Notes: generated from the letters alone by a model not told the origin. DNA of 64,000 nt from an uncultured Lachnospiraceae bacterium (GCA_910577275.1 CAJTMW010000020.1:1-64000); one strand, 5' to 3'. Positions 33,787 to 42,593 are shown, counted from the first letter of the stretch. Numbers and translations are program-made.

Positions 33787-34908
33787 ATGAAGAAAGACCC
33801 GTTTAAGGAATATTTGAGAGAATCTGAGCCTGACAAAGCCAGTAAAAGTTACGCGTGGAGTACGGCAATCGGGCTTCAGGCTGTAGACGGACTCAAACCG
33901 TCGAAATATTTGATTGATACTGCCGTTCAGAATATCGAGGGAAAAATTACAATAAAAGAAGCACAGAACCTCATTGATAATTATTATGAAAAAAGGCCGA
34001 CACATTTATCTGACGAGAAGCGTACGGAAGAAGCGGATAAGGTATCTTCTCGTATTGCAGAGATACTTTCGGAAACAGCGTTTTCTTTTTCGCCAAATGA
34101 GTATATCTCTATTCATCGAAGGCTCTTTCAGGGTATTTACAATTATGCCGGAAAGATAAGAGATTATAATATTACAAAAAAAGAATGGGTGCTTGATGGA
34201 GCCACTGTTCTGTACGGCAGCGCTTCAGAATTGAAAGCAACGCTTGAATATGATTTTTCACAAGAAAAAGCTTTTAGCTATAAAGGTCTTTCAATGGATG
34301 AGATTATCCGCCATCTTGCTGTTTTTGTTTCAAGGCTGTGGCAAATCCATATCTTCGGAGAAGGCAATACAAGAACGACAGCAGTATTTTTTATCAAATA
34401 TTTGAGGGCACTTGGATTTTCTGCTGCAAATGATATTTTTGCAGAAAATGCGTGGTATTTCAGAAACGCTCTTGTCCGCGCTAATTATACGAACTTGCAA
34501 AAAGATGTTCACGAAACAACAGAGTATCTTGAATTGTTCCTTAAAAATCTTCTTTTGAATGAAAAAAATGAGCTTCACAACCGAAATCTACACATAAGCG
34601 GACTTTTTAATGAAGGAAAAGTGGATATTGAAAGTGAAAAAGTGAACATTCAAGGCAGAAAAGTGGATATTGAAAGTGTGCTTTCTGAAAAAGGCAGCGC
34701 CTTCTCGGTAAAAACGACTGTCCATATCCACAGACTTTTTGAAAAGTTCGGCTTTGATGAAGTATTTGGCAGAAGCGCGGTTATGGAACTTTTGAAACTG
34801 AAAAGTTCAGGTGCATCTAAGCTCCTCTCAAACCTGATACAGGCGGACATTATTGAAGCGGTATCCGGCTACGGAAAGGGAAAGTATAAATTCAAAAGGA
34901 GCGTTTAA
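33787..34908 (+). CDS. Fic family protein with fused VbhA-like antitoxin domain
   Basis: A 373-residue Fic protein. Residues 20-75 match the VbhA antitoxin layout: AIGLQAVDGLKPSKYLIDTA, then NIEGKITIKEAQNL. The Fic motif is HIFGEGNTRTTAVF, with I in place of P. The C-terminal 70 residues form a winged helix (VHIHRLFEKFGFDEVFGR onward), and in between lies a short internal repeat (KVDIESEKVNIQGRKVDIES, DNA repeats 34,617-34,636 and 34,660-34,678). Here toxin and inhibitor are one chain, so it is probably self-controlled. It stands on the other strand from its neighbours, is AT-rich, and occupies the place where an HxlR gene should be. Confidence 0.8.
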   Translation: MKKDPFKEYLRESEPDKASKSYAWSTAIGLQAVDGLKPSKYLIDTAVQNIEGKITIKEAQNLIDNYYEKRPTHLSDEKRTEEADKVSSRIAEILSETAFSFSPNEYISIHRRLFQGIYNYAGKIRDYNITKKEWVLDGATVLYGSASELKATLEYDFSQEKAFSYKGLSMDEIIRHLAVFVSRLWQIHIFGEGNTRTTAVFFIKYLRALGFSAANDIFAENAWYFRNALVRANYTNLQKDVHETTEYLELFLKNLLLNEKNELHNRNLHISGLFNEGKVDIESEKVNIQGRKVDIESVLSEKGSAFSVKTTVHIHRLFEKFGFDEVFGRSAVMELLKLKSSGASKLLSNLIQADIIEAVSGYGKGKYKFKRSV

Positions 34909-34913
34909 AGGAT

Positions 34914-35053
34914 ATGCTCTGACATTTAATGAGATATTCCCCCGCCATGAGCGCGCGGAGTTTTAAATTCTCATAGCTCATGGCAAGGGATTTGCGCCCG
35001 TCCGGAAAAACCGCCGCATTCTTCCTGTAAAATGCAAAGCAACCCCTCCTCTC
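34914..35053 (-). pseudogene. Fragment of a radical SAM gene
   Basis: Bases 34914-35005 match 33164-33262 within copy 1, and 35011-35053 match 33430-33472, the start and ribosome-binding region of copy 1. The middle is missing. So this is the internally deleted end of a third radical SAM copy, directly after the stop of copy 2. Confidence 0.75.
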
Positions 35054-35951
35054 ACAGATGGCGGACGCTCTTTCGGTAACGCTTAAGCCTATCTTCCCCG
35101 ACGTTCATAATGATATCGTCAAGGAAAGCCAGCAGCTTTCCTTTATCCTTTGGTAAAATACTCTGCATCTGAAAGGCATTCGACGCGCCTAACGCGGCAA
35201 ATATTGTGGGGATTTCCAGATTTTCCACCAGCGCGCGTATTTCACGGTATTTTTCCGTTTCGCTCTCCTCCCTCCAGTTTCCCTGCCTGATTTCCTCATA
35301 AAGCCCGGAATCCGGGTAAATGGTCAGCATATTTGCCCCTACCCTCGCCGGGTGAAGCTGATTGAATACGGCGGCGGAAGCTCTTGCCCCGGCTTCTCCG
35401 CGGCCGGCGCCGGATATCCCCGTCAGATAAAAGAAGCTGTAGCCGATGCCCGCTTTGTACAACCGCCCGCACTGTTTTAAAATATCCGCCGCCAGATAGC
35501 CCTTATCCATAAATTTAAGCGCCTCGTCGTCCGCCGTCTCCACACCGATGGTGAGCCCGTCATACCCCGCCCCCGAAAGCGCCGAAAGCTCCTCATCGGA
35601 TTTCATGGCAATATCCGTAATTCTTGCAAAGCCTCCGATGGTTTTCATCCCGGGAAAATACTCATGTATCATTTCCGATATTTTCATCAGCCTTTCATAT
35701 TTCAGCACAAAAGGATTGGCGCCTGTCAGAAAAGTCCGGGTGACCTCACGTCCTGTCAGCTTTCGACATCTTTTCCGCGCCTCCTTTAAGTCCCCCTCGA
35801 TATCCTCAAGAGAAGACATCCTGAAAGAAAAAGGCAAATCTGTGTAAAGCGTACAGAATTTACACCTGTGATGGGTGCACCCCGCCGTAACCTCGAGCAA
35901 AAGGGAAGCTGCCTCATAGGGCGGTCTCCAGATAGTTCCTGTGTAATGCAT
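35052..35951 (-). CDS. Radical SAM protein, copy 2
   Basis: A 299-residue radical SAM enzyme with CTHHRCKFC at about residues 25-33 and GLTIGVETADDEAL further on. It is a diverged paralogue of copy 1 with the same WRPPYEA start. It is transcribed away from the HxlR regulator gene with a shared promoter/operator region, so it is probably the target of that regulator. Substrate unknown. Confidence 0.8.
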   Translation of the reverse strand: MHYTGTIWRPPYEAASLLLEVTAGCTHHRCKFCTLYTDLPFSFRMSSLEDIEGDLKEARKRCRKLTGREVTRTFLTGANPFVLKYERLMKISEMIHEYFPGMKTIGGFARITDIAMKSDEELSALSGAGYDGLTIGVETADDEALKFMDKGYLAADILKQCGRLYKAGIGYSFFYLTGISGAGRGEAGARASAAVFNQLHPARVGANMLTIYPDSGLYEEIRQGNWREESETEKYREIRALVENLEIPTIFAALGASNAFQMQSILPKDKGKLLAFLDDIIMNVGEDRLKRYRKSVRHL

Positions 35952-36057
35952 GTTTCATTCCTCCTCATCTTTGCAACTGCTTTCTTTCGTTTCCGCCTGC
36001 GGCAATTTAAGCCGTCCTTACCCGGAGCAGCCGTCTGTGCATACGGTTTCTTCCACT

Positions 36058-36164
36058 AAATTATCTCCAAAACTCTACGGAATCAAGTACTGTCTTTTTC
36101 TGGCGATAGTATGATTTTTGATACCATGGGGCTGATTGACTTTTTATTCCTGTCAGAATATACT
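36058..36164. promoter_or_regulatory. Divergent promoters and operator, copy 2
   Basis: The counterpart of 33,505-33,612 with the same boxes: minus TTGATT (36081-36086) and TAATTT (36058-36063), plus TTGACT (36136-36141) and TATACT (36159-36164), each 17 apart. ATAGTAT/ATACCAT (36106-36127) has one mismatch. It controls radical SAM copy 2 and the HxlR gene. Confidence 0.65.
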
Positions 36165-36260
36165 GATGGAAAGCCTTTGCATAAAGGAAGATACAAACTA
36201 TCCGCCGGCCTGCCGCCCGCAGAATATAAATGCAAAATATATAATGAGAGGGAAATTAAA

Positions 36261-36623
36261 ATGTCCGAAAATAAATTCAGCAGCAAAGAAGTGATTGCCA
36301 GATGCGTCCCCATGAGCCGGCTTCAGTCCGTCATCGGAGGCAAATGGAAAATTCTGATTTTATGGTATGTGTCTTTTTATAAGGTTCAGCGGTTCGGGGA
36401 GCTGATGCGGCGGCTGGACGGAATTACCCAGTCCACCCTCACAAAGCAGCTCCGGGAGCTGGAAAACGACGGCTTTCTCCACCGCGAGATTTACAGAGAA
36501 ATTCCGCCGAAAGTGGAGTACTCTCTTACGGAACTGGGCGAAAGCTTCCTTCCCGTTCTTAAGGCCATGATGGCGTGGAGCGAGGCTTACCTGTGCCCGG
36601 ATTATGAAAATCCCTATAAATGA
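36261..36623 (+). CDS. HxlR family transcriptional regulator
   Basis: A 120-residue HxlR winged-helix protein: VIGGKWKILILWYVSFYKVQRFGELMR, GITQSTLTKQLRELENDGFL and a REIYREIPPKVEYSLTELG wing (landmarks only). The start is ATG 36261; the longer frame from 36111 lies in the promoter region. HxlR proteins respond to redox stress or small reactive molecules. It is divergent from radical SAM copy 2, with an inverted repeat between them, so it probably regulates both. Confidence 0.9.
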   Translation: MSENKFSSKEVIARCVPMSRLQSVIGGKWKILILWYVSFYKVQRFGELMRRLDGITQSTLTKQLRELENDGFLHREIYREIPPKVEYSLTELGESFLPVLKAMMAWSEAYLCPDYENPYK

Positions 36624-36643
36624 AATTTTTGTTAATGCTTCCG

Positions 36644-37126
36644 TTACCCTGACGTGATATCCGCCAAATCAAATTTCAAAATCTTTTTCAGCTCATCCAG
36701 AGACGTTTCCACCTGCCATCCTATTTTGCCGCCGCTGAAAAGAATCGTGTCAAAGCCTTCCGCCGATGTGTCAATCACCGTTTTAAACTGCTTTTTCATT
36801 CCGACCGGCGAACAGCCGCCGTGAATGTAGCCCGTCAGTCCCAGCAAATCCTTTGACTTAATCATGCCGATACTCTTTTCCCCCACAACCTTCGCCGCTT
36901 TCTTTAAATCCAGCTCCTTGTCGCAGGGAAGCACAAAAACATAATTGATGCCTGAGCCGCCCGCCGTTACCAGTGTCTTGAACACCTGCGCCGGGTTCTG
37001 ATGCAAAACCTCCGCAACCTCCCTGCCGCTGACAACGCCGGTGTCCACATAGCAATGACTGACATAGCCCACTTTTTTCTGCTCCAGAAGTCTCATAACA
37101 TTTGTTTTTTCTGTATTCTTTTTCAA
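36644..37126 (-). CDS. ybaK: YbaK/EbsC-type Cys-tRNA(Pro) deacylase
   Basis: A 160-residue YbaK-type protein, which hydrolyses wrongly charged Cys-tRNA(Pro). The family's GREVAEVLHQNPAQVFKTLV, the substrate-site KAAKVVGEKSIGM and the late GGCSPVGMKKQ segment are present. It is convergent with the HxlR gene and divergent from the TetR gene. Confidence 0.9.
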   Translation of the reverse strand: MKKNTEKTNVMRLLEQKKVGYVSHCYVDTGVVSGREVAEVLHQNPAQVFKTLVTAGGSGINYVFVLPCDKELDLKKAAKVVGEKSIGMIKSKDLLGLTGYIHGGCSPVGMKKQFKTVIDTSAEGFDTILFSGGKIGWQVETSLDELKKILKFDLADITSG

Positions 37127-37255
37127 ATTTTTACCCTGCCTTTTCCAATTATCTTTATCTCCATTTTTCGCCCTGTATCAGACGCAATTATATCATAAAT
37201 ATATCTGTTTTTCAACAACAAGATATATTTGTCCTCAAATCTGCTCATATTACCA

Positions 37256-37308
37256 TTGACAAAACGCCGCCTGTGGCGTATGTTATAAATGAACACGTTC
37301 ATAAATAA
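37256..37308 (+). promoter_or_regulatory. TetR promoter and operator
   Basis: TTGACA (37256-37261) and TATGTT (37279-37284) are 17 apart. Just after them ATGAAC and GTTCAT (37289-37302) flank two bases, and the symmetry extends to TTAT/ATAA. The regulator probably binds here to control its own operon. Confidence 0.65.
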
Positions 37309-37327
37309 GATATGAAAAGAGGTGCGA

Positions 37328-37882
37328 ATGAGAAAAAAAGACGATACTCTGCGCGATACACTGATAAAGCTTGCCCGCAGCATTGCGGACACAGACGGAA
37401 TCGACGCCGTCAATATCCGCACTATCGCCCAAAGAGCCGGCATCGCCACCGGAACCATGTACAATTACTTTTCCAGCAAAGAGGAAATCTTGCTGGCATT
37501 GACAGAAGCATACTGGATGCAGACATTGCCTGAAATGAATACGGCAATAACCGCCGACTCCTTTTGCGGACAACTGAAAGAAATTTTCGTTTTTCTTAAG
37601 GAGAGGATTGACCAGTCCGCCGGAAAGCTTATGAACAGTCTCGGCGGGCTGGAAGCATTAGGTCAGCAGCGAATGGCTTCCATGCAATCCGCACTGGAAG
37701 CGTTTTTGCTTCAAAGCATGGAAGGGGATGCCGCAATACGGGAGGATATCTGGAACGAGCAGTTTACAAAACAGCAATTCGCACGTTTTGTTATGGGAAA
37801 CCTGACTATGCTGCTGAAGGCAAAATCGCCGATGGCAGACCTTGATTTTTTTATTGCAATCATAAAAAATACAATTTATTAA
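37328..37882 (+). CDS. TetR family transcriptional regulator
   Basis: A 184-residue TetR protein. The N-terminal helix-turn-helix is TIAQRAGIATGTMYNYFSSKEEIL (landmark). The C-terminal ligand domain varies, as usual. The ATG at 37328 is taken with AGAGG before it; a GTG at 37322 is possible. It is followed closely by a membrane protein gene, which it probably controls. Confidence 0.85.
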   Translation: MRKKDDTLRDTLIKLARSIADTDGIDAVNIRTIAQRAGIATGTMYNYFSSKEEILLALTEAYWMQTLPEMNTAITADSFCGQLKEIFVFLKERIDQSAGKLMNSLGGLEALGQQRMASMQSALEAFLLQSMEGDAAIREDIWNEQFTKQQFARFVMGNLTMLLKAKSPMADLDFFIAIIKNTIY

Positions 37883-37899
37883 GTGAAAGGAGAAAAGCT

Positions 37900-38583
37900 A
37901 TGCCACAAGCTATGCCACAGGCAATCGCAGAAACTGTTTTTGACATTTTTTATCTCGGCTTTGCTGTCATTACCGGACTTACTATGCTCATAAAGGGAAA
38001 GAATCCTCTGGTGCGAAAAGCCGGAGCCATGACCGCGCTGCTTGGCGGAGGAGATTCCTTCCATTTGGTTCCCCGCGTTTATGCGCTTTGGACCACAGGT
38101 CTTGAGGACAATGCGGCGGCGCTGGGAATCGGGAAATTTATCACATCCATTACCATGACCGTTTTTTATCTGATACTTTACTATATCTGGCGCGAGCGCT
38201 ATCAGATAAAGAACCGGAAGGGCCTTACCGGAACCATGTGGGGGCTGTCCGCGATTCGGATTGCGCTTTGCCTGCTTCCGCAAAATCAGTGGCTTTCTTA
38301 CCGCCAGCCCCTTCTGTACGGAATTTTGCGCAATATTCCCTTTGCCGTCATGGGAATTATCATTATTGTCATCTTTTCTCAGGAGGTCCGTAAATCCGGC
38401 GACAGGGTATTTCGCTTCATGCCCCTTGCCGTGGCGCTGTCCTTTGGCTTCTATCTGCCTGTCGTTCTGTTTAGCGGACTCTTTCCGGTAATCGGTATGC
38501 TGATGATTCCCAAAACGCTTGCCTATGTCTGGGTTGTTCTGATGTGCCAAAAGCTCTACAAAACGCCGCAAAAACAAATGTGA
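37900..38583 (+). CDS. Seven-segment membrane protein of unknown function
   Basis: A 227-residue polytopic membrane protein, about six or seven segments, with GGGDSFHLVPRVYALWTTGL as its most distinctive loop and a basic C-terminus. It begins 17 bases after the TetR gene, so the two form an operon ending in the bidirectional terminator at 38,595. I do not know its substrate. Confidence 0.65.
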   Translation: MPQAMPQAIAETVFDIFYLGFAVITGLTMLIKGKNPLVRKAGAMTALLGGGDSFHLVPRVYALWTTGLEDNAAALGIGKFITSITMTVFYLILYYIWRERYQIKNRKGLTGTMWGLSAIRIALCLLPQNQWLSYRQPLLYGILRNIPFAVMGIIIIVIFSQEVRKSGDRVFRFMPLAVALSFGFYLPVVLFSGLFPVIGMLMIPKTLAYVWVVLMCQKLYKTPQKQM

Positions 38584-38594
38584 AATACCCAATC

Positions 38595-38623
38595 AGGGGG
38601 CAGCCTTCTTAAGGGCTGCCCTC
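38595..38623. terminator. Bidirectional terminator
   Basis: AGGGGGCAGCC and GGCTGCCCTCT form a near-perfect stem around a short loop, with T residues after it on the plus strand. The stop codon of the hydrolase on the minus strand lies within it, so it serves both convergent genes. Confidence 0.8.
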
Positions 38624-39709
38624 TTTGCCTAAACACCCGTCGCAGAACTCCAGAATCCGTCCCATCAGCTCCTCGTCAAATTCATAACACCTGTCTTTAT
38701 CCAGATTTTTCTCCATAAACGCCGCCTTCAGTTCAGCGCTGTACTCCCCGCCGTTTGCCTCCACGTAGGCAGTATAATCCTCATTTAACTTTTCCCTGTA
38801 GCTTTTTGCTTCTTCTGAGTAATAGACATAATTGTGCCCTCTGTCCGCATATCCAATGAAACAAAAACGAGGATTCCCGCCATACGCATCGTAAAATTTA
38901 TCATACCCGTTTTCGGGCCTCACAGTTTCGTCGTCCCGGCTTTGAATAACCATAATGCCCGCATTTGTACCGGCAAAGCCTTCGATTGCGCTGTAGGAGG
39001 CATATTCCCCGAATTTTAACCGCTCATACAAAGAAAACCAGGGCATAAACGGCTTGATTCCAAAGCCTATCATGGACTCGCCCTGCTGCTCGAACAAATC
39101 GGCGGAACGGTTAAATCCGGCGACAATCACCGCCGCCCTTACGTCAGGATGACAGTTCAGCACGCTGCCGACGCTGTAGCCTCCCCAGCTATGCCCGAAC
39201 AGCACGACAGGCAAATCCTTATATTCATCTGACTGTTTTATGTAGCGCAGGGCATAATCCAAATCAATGACTCCCTGAGGCAGACCCTCCACCGAATCCC
39301 CCTCGCTCTTATCGTTTCCGGTCGCGTCATAAGCAAAAGCAAGATATCCGTTAGAGGCGAAATAATCGGCAACATCCATATAGGTATTCTGCCCGCCGCC
39401 GCCAAAACCATGGGCAATCACCGCCACACCCTTTATTTTTTGCCCTTCTTTGAAATATTTGTAACCGGCAAGACGCTGCCCACTGTCAGACGGGAAAGTG
39501 CATTCCTCCACTTTCAGCCCGTCAAAATCGCTCACGGAATAGGCCATCCATTCCGCGGTTTCAAATCTTTTTCCAAAGTTATCCCGGTAGACAATCACCA
39601 TTAAAACGGGTATCACAACAAGAAAAAAGATTGCGACAATACAGGCGGCGGCTACAGCCGCCTTTGCGGGCGTAATTGCAATTTTCCTTTTATTCTTCAC
39701 TCTGCCCAT
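38609..39709 (-). CDS. Membrane-anchored alpha/beta hydrolase
   Basis: A 366-residue protein with an N-terminal membrane anchor (AAVAAACIVAIFFLVVIPVL) and an outer alpha/beta hydrolase domain. The nucleophile elbow is GHSWGG, the oxyanion segment is AHGFGGGG, a DDETV strand gives an Asp, and GHNYVYYS gives the catalytic His. The ATG at 39709 is chosen for its AAAAGGAG site; it overlaps the end of the HAD gene by 20 bases. Esterase or peptidase activity is inferred. Confidence 0.85.
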   Translation of the reverse strand: MGRVKNKRKIAITPAKAAVAAACIVAIFFLVVIPVLMVIVYRDNFGKRFETAEWMAYSVSDFDGLKVEECTFPSDSGQRLAGYKYFKEGQKIKGVAVIAHGFGGGGQNTYMDVADYFASNGYLAFAYDATGNDKSEGDSVEGLPQGVIDLDYALRYIKQSDEYKDLPVVLFGHSWGGYSVGSVLNCHPDVRAAVIVAGFNRSADLFEQQGESMIGFGIKPFMPWFSLYERLKFGEYASYSAIEGFAGTNAGIMVIQSRDDETVRPENGYDKFYDAYGGNPRFCFIGYADRGHNYVYYSEEAKSYREKLNEDYTAYVEANGGEYSAELKAAFMEKNLDKDRCYEFDEELMGRILEFCDGCLGKEGSP

Positions 39710-40298
39710 AGATTCTCCTTTTAAGCTCCTGAATCCGGTCAATGCTGAAAACAAAGCCATCCATTCCGCATCTCCTTCCGGCAAGAATATTTTTTTCCGT
39801 GTCGTCTACAAAAAAGCATTCCCGGGGATTTAACGAAAATTTCTCGAACAGCCTGCCGAAAATTTTTTCATCCGGCTTCATCATCTTCTCAACTGCCGAT
39901 ATCACAAAACCGTCAAAATACCCTCCCACTTCCGACCTTTTCATATATTCATAAAACTGGATATTTGTATTTGAAATCCCATACACCCCAAATCCTTTCC
40001 CCTTTAATTCCCTGATGAAAGCGCAAACCTCCTGATAGAATTCTACTTTTTCAAACCAGGAATCCATGATTTCCTTTACCTGACTTTTCAGATTTTCCGG
40101 CGCTTTCCCCTTAAATATCTCCTCTGCCTGCTGTGCGTTTATGACTCCCTCATCTAATTGCAGCCATTCTTCCGACTCGAAAATCACCGTTTTTAAAATT
40201 CTGAACTCCTCATCATTTACATTATACTTTTCCAGAATAGCATTAGTATCCCATTTTATTATTACATTGCCAAAATCAAACACGATGTTTTTAATCAT
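39690..40298 (-). CDS. HAD family phosphatase
   Basis: A 202-residue haloacid dehalogenase-like hydrolase. The four motifs are seen: FDFGNVIIKWD (with the nucleophile Asp), SNTN, the Lys of MMKPDEKIFGRL, and FVDDTEKNI. It is the subfamily I type often acting on sugar phosphates or nucleotides. It is upstream of the alpha/beta hydrolase with a 20-base overlap. Confidence 0.9.
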   Translation of the reverse strand: MIKNIVFDFGNVIIKWDTNAILEKYNVNDEEFRILKTVIFESEEWLQLDEGVINAQQAEEIFKGKAPENLKSQVKEIMDSWFEKVEFYQEVCAFIRELKGKGFGVYGISNTNIQFYEYMKRSEVGGYFDGFVISAVEKMMKPDEKIFGRLFEKFSLNPRECFFVDDTEKNILAGRRCGMDGFVFSIDRIQELKRRIYGQSEE

Positions 40299-40390
40299 AT
40301 GAGGTTTCTCCTTTGATTTCTTTTATCCATTCCCTTTCAATATAAAATTCCACGTTCTTCCCGACAGAGGCATTGTTACACAGGGGCTGT

Positions 40391-41083
40391 TTACATAAAA
40401 GCCGCAAATACCGAAGCCAGAATCACCGTCAAAATTCCCGCCACGGCAATGGAGAGACTGCTCATAGCGCCTTCCACTTCCCCCAGCTCAATGGCTTTCG
40501 CCGTGCCGATTGCATGAGCCGAGGTTCCAAGGGCAAGCCCCTTTGAAACGGGCTCCGTAATATGAAAAATTCTGAAAATCATTTCCCCGAAGATATTTCC
40601 CAAAACTCCGGTGATGACAATCACCGCCACCGTGATTGTCACATATCCGCCCAGCTCCTCGGACACTCCCATACCGATTGCGGTCGTAATCGACTTGGGA
40701 AGCAATGTTACATATTCCTGATGGGAAAGCCCCATCAGCCGGGAAAGCAGAAAAACGCTGCAAAGGCTTGCCAGAACCCCGGAAGTAATTCCGGCGGCCA
40801 CCGCTTTCAGATTATCCTTTAGAAGCTGCCACTGTTCATACAGCGGTATCGCAAGACACACCGTTGCCGGCGTCAGAAGCCAGCTTAAAAAAGCCGCGCC
40901 CTGGCTGTAAGTCTCATAATCGATGCCAGCGCACACAAGGGTAAGGATTGTAAAAACAATCGACAGTAATAAGGGATTGAAAATCCCCGATTTGAATTTC
41001 TTTTTTAATGCCGCCCCGATAAAATAGGACAGCAGGCTGACCGTGACGCCTGCAAACACAGACGTCTCAAATAACTCCTTCAT
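40391..41083 (-). CDS. lrgB: LrgB-like membrane protein
   Basis: A 230-residue protein of the LrgB/CidB type with TPATVCLAIPLYEQ and PKSITTAIGMGVSEELGG, and with a late GTSAHAIGTAKAIE, which are family signatures. With LrgA it forms a holin/antiholin-like or pyruvate/small-molecule channel system. It lies 54 bases after lrgA. Confidence 0.9.
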   Translation of the reverse strand: MKELFETSVFAGVTVSLLSYFIGAALKKKFKSGIFNPLLLSIVFTILTLVCAGIDYETYSQGAAFLSWLLTPATVCLAIPLYEQWQLLKDNLKAVAAGITSGVLASLCSVFLLSRLMGLSHQEYVTLLPKSITTAIGMGVSEELGGYVTITVAVIVITGVLGNIFGEMIFRIFHITEPVSKGLALGTSAHAIGTAKAIELGEVEGAMSSLSIAVAGILTVILASVFAAFM

Positions 41084-41137
41084 ATCTGTTTTCTCCTCTA
41101 CCGCACCGCCTGCATACAGTATCCTGCAATGCCTTCC

Positions 41138-41497
41138 TCAACACTTCTTCCCTCTTTCTCTCCGAATCAGCCGCTGGGAAATTCTGCCCGTAACCGCCAT
41201 CACTATCACCAGCACCGCCACGGTAATGATACTTACCGGTACAAGCACCGGTTTTAAGGTTCCCCAGGACGCCATCAGTCCCACTCCCGCCGGAATAAAC
41301 ATCACCGGCATAATTTCAATCAGAAATTTCCCGGTTTCCTTCACCGCCTCCAGCCGAATCCTGCCGGTAAGCAGACCGATAAACAAAATCACCATCCCGT
41401 AAATACTTGCCGGTATGGGAAAGGGAAGAAAATGCTTAAGTACTTCCCCCGCAAATGAAATTGACAAAATAAGTAAAAGCTGACGTAAATACTTCAT
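41138..41497 (-). CDS. lrgA: LrgA/CidA-like membrane protein
   Basis: A 119-residue four-segment protein of the LrgA/CidA type: SFAGEVLKHFLPFPIPASIY and PVMFIPAGVGLM are typical. It is upstream of lrgB as usual. No LytTR-type regulator is nearby. Confidence 0.9.
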   Translation of the reverse strand: MKYLRQLLLILSISFAGEVLKHFLPFPIPASIYGMVILFIGLLTGRIRLEAVKETGKFLIEIMPVMFIPAGVGLMASWGTLKPVLVPVSIITVAVLVIVMAVTGRISQRLIRRERGKKC

Positions 41498-41676
41498 TTT
41501 TCCTCTTTTCCGCGCTGAGCCCTGCCATAAAAAGCAGTCGGCAAATGTAATCTACCCACCATTTTAATCCTATAAAAAACTTTGTCAATGCATATGCGGC
41601 TATGTTAAAATAGTGCAGTCGGAACCCAAATGATTTCATCTGCTCTCCCCCACAGCCGAAAGGAATTACAGAAATT

Positions 41677-42522
41677 ATGGAAAACAAAATTTTACTTGTT
41701 GACGGAAGCAATCTGCTGTTCCAGATGTTCTTCGGAATGCCTTCGCAGATTACCGGTAAGGACGGAACCGGAATCTGGGGCGTGCTCGGCTTCATCGGCG
41801 CGCTTCTTAAAATTATCCGCAGGATAAGCCCTACCCATACCGCCGTATTTTTTGACGGTCAGCATGAAAACAGACGCCTGGAAATGAATGCCGAATATAA
41901 GGCAAACCGGCCCGATTACAGCCAGGTCCCCGATGAGGAAAATCCTTTTTCACAGCTTCCCTATATTTATCAGGCCCTGAAATATCTTGGTATTGCTTTC
42001 GCCGAGACGACAGATTGCGAGACAGACGACTGGATTTCCGGCTTCGTCAGCCGGTACGGCAATGAAAATAAAATAATTATTTCTTCTTTCGACAGCGATT
42101 TTTTCCAGCTCATCAGTGAAAATGTATCCATTCTGCGTTACCGCGGGAAAAATTCCTGCCTGTGCGATTCCGGGTATCTTCTGGAAAAGTACGGAATATC
42201 CCCCTGTCAGTATGCCGATTTCAAGTCTCTGACCGGCGATGCCGCCGACAACATCAAAGGCGCCGACAAAATCGGCCCCAAAACCGCTTCCGCCCTGCTT
42301 TCGGAATTTGGCACCCTTGATAATATTATTAAAAACGCGGACAAAATCAAAAAACCGTCGGTGCGGGCTTCTATCAAGGAAAACAGCGGGCGTTTAATTT
42401 TAAATTACAGGCTGATTAAGCTTAACGATAAGGCGGCTTTGCCCTTTGGCCTTGACGAAATCCGGTATGTGTATGAGGGAGCGACGGCAATGGAGGTTTT
42501 GCAGGGGATTGGATTAGTTTAG
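41677..42522 (+). CDS. Stand-alone 5'-3' exonuclease (PolA N-terminal type)
   Basis: A 281-residue protein of the flap/5' nuclease family, with LLVDGSNLLFQMFFG, FFDGQHENRRLEMNAEYKANR, the metal cluster DCETDDWISG and SSFDSDFFQL, and the helix-hairpin-helix GDAADNIKGADKIGPKTASA. Polymerase domains are absent, as in other short bacterial versions. It may act in Okazaki fragment processing or repair. SD AAAGGAA precedes it. Confidence 0.9.
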   Translation: MENKILLVDGSNLLFQMFFGMPSQITGKDGTGIWGVLGFIGALLKIIRRISPTHTAVFFDGQHENRRLEMNAEYKANRPDYSQVPDEENPFSQLPYIYQALKYLGIAFAETTDCETDDWISGFVSRYGNENKIIISSFDSDFFQLISENVSILRYRGKNSCLCDSGYLLEKYGISPCQYADFKSLTGDAADNIKGADKIGPKTASALLSEFGTLDNIIKNADKIKKPSVRASIKENSGRLILNYRLIKLNDKAALPFGLDEIRYVYEGATAMEVLQGIGLV

Positions 42523-42525
42523 AAA

Positions 42526-42575
42526 TTGACAAATAACTTATATATGATAAAATATTAAGTAAGATATTCTTACTT
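42526..42575 (+). promoter_or_regulatory. Promoter and palindromic operator of the TA pair
   Basis: TTGACA (42526-42531) and TAAAAT (42548-42553) are 16 apart. At the likely start of the transcript, AAGTAAGA and TCTTACTT (42557-42575) form a perfect palindrome around TAT, where the AbrB-type antitoxin probably binds to repress the operon. Confidence 0.7.
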
Positions 42576-42593
42576 CAAAAGGAGTTTTGCAAT

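Noticed and set aside
37879..38592. A 237-codon minus-strand frame opposite the membrane protein gene
   Set aside because: It is the reverse of a clear membrane protein with its own operon and ribosome binding site; the antisense product is charged, rich in His/Asn/Lys and unlike any family.
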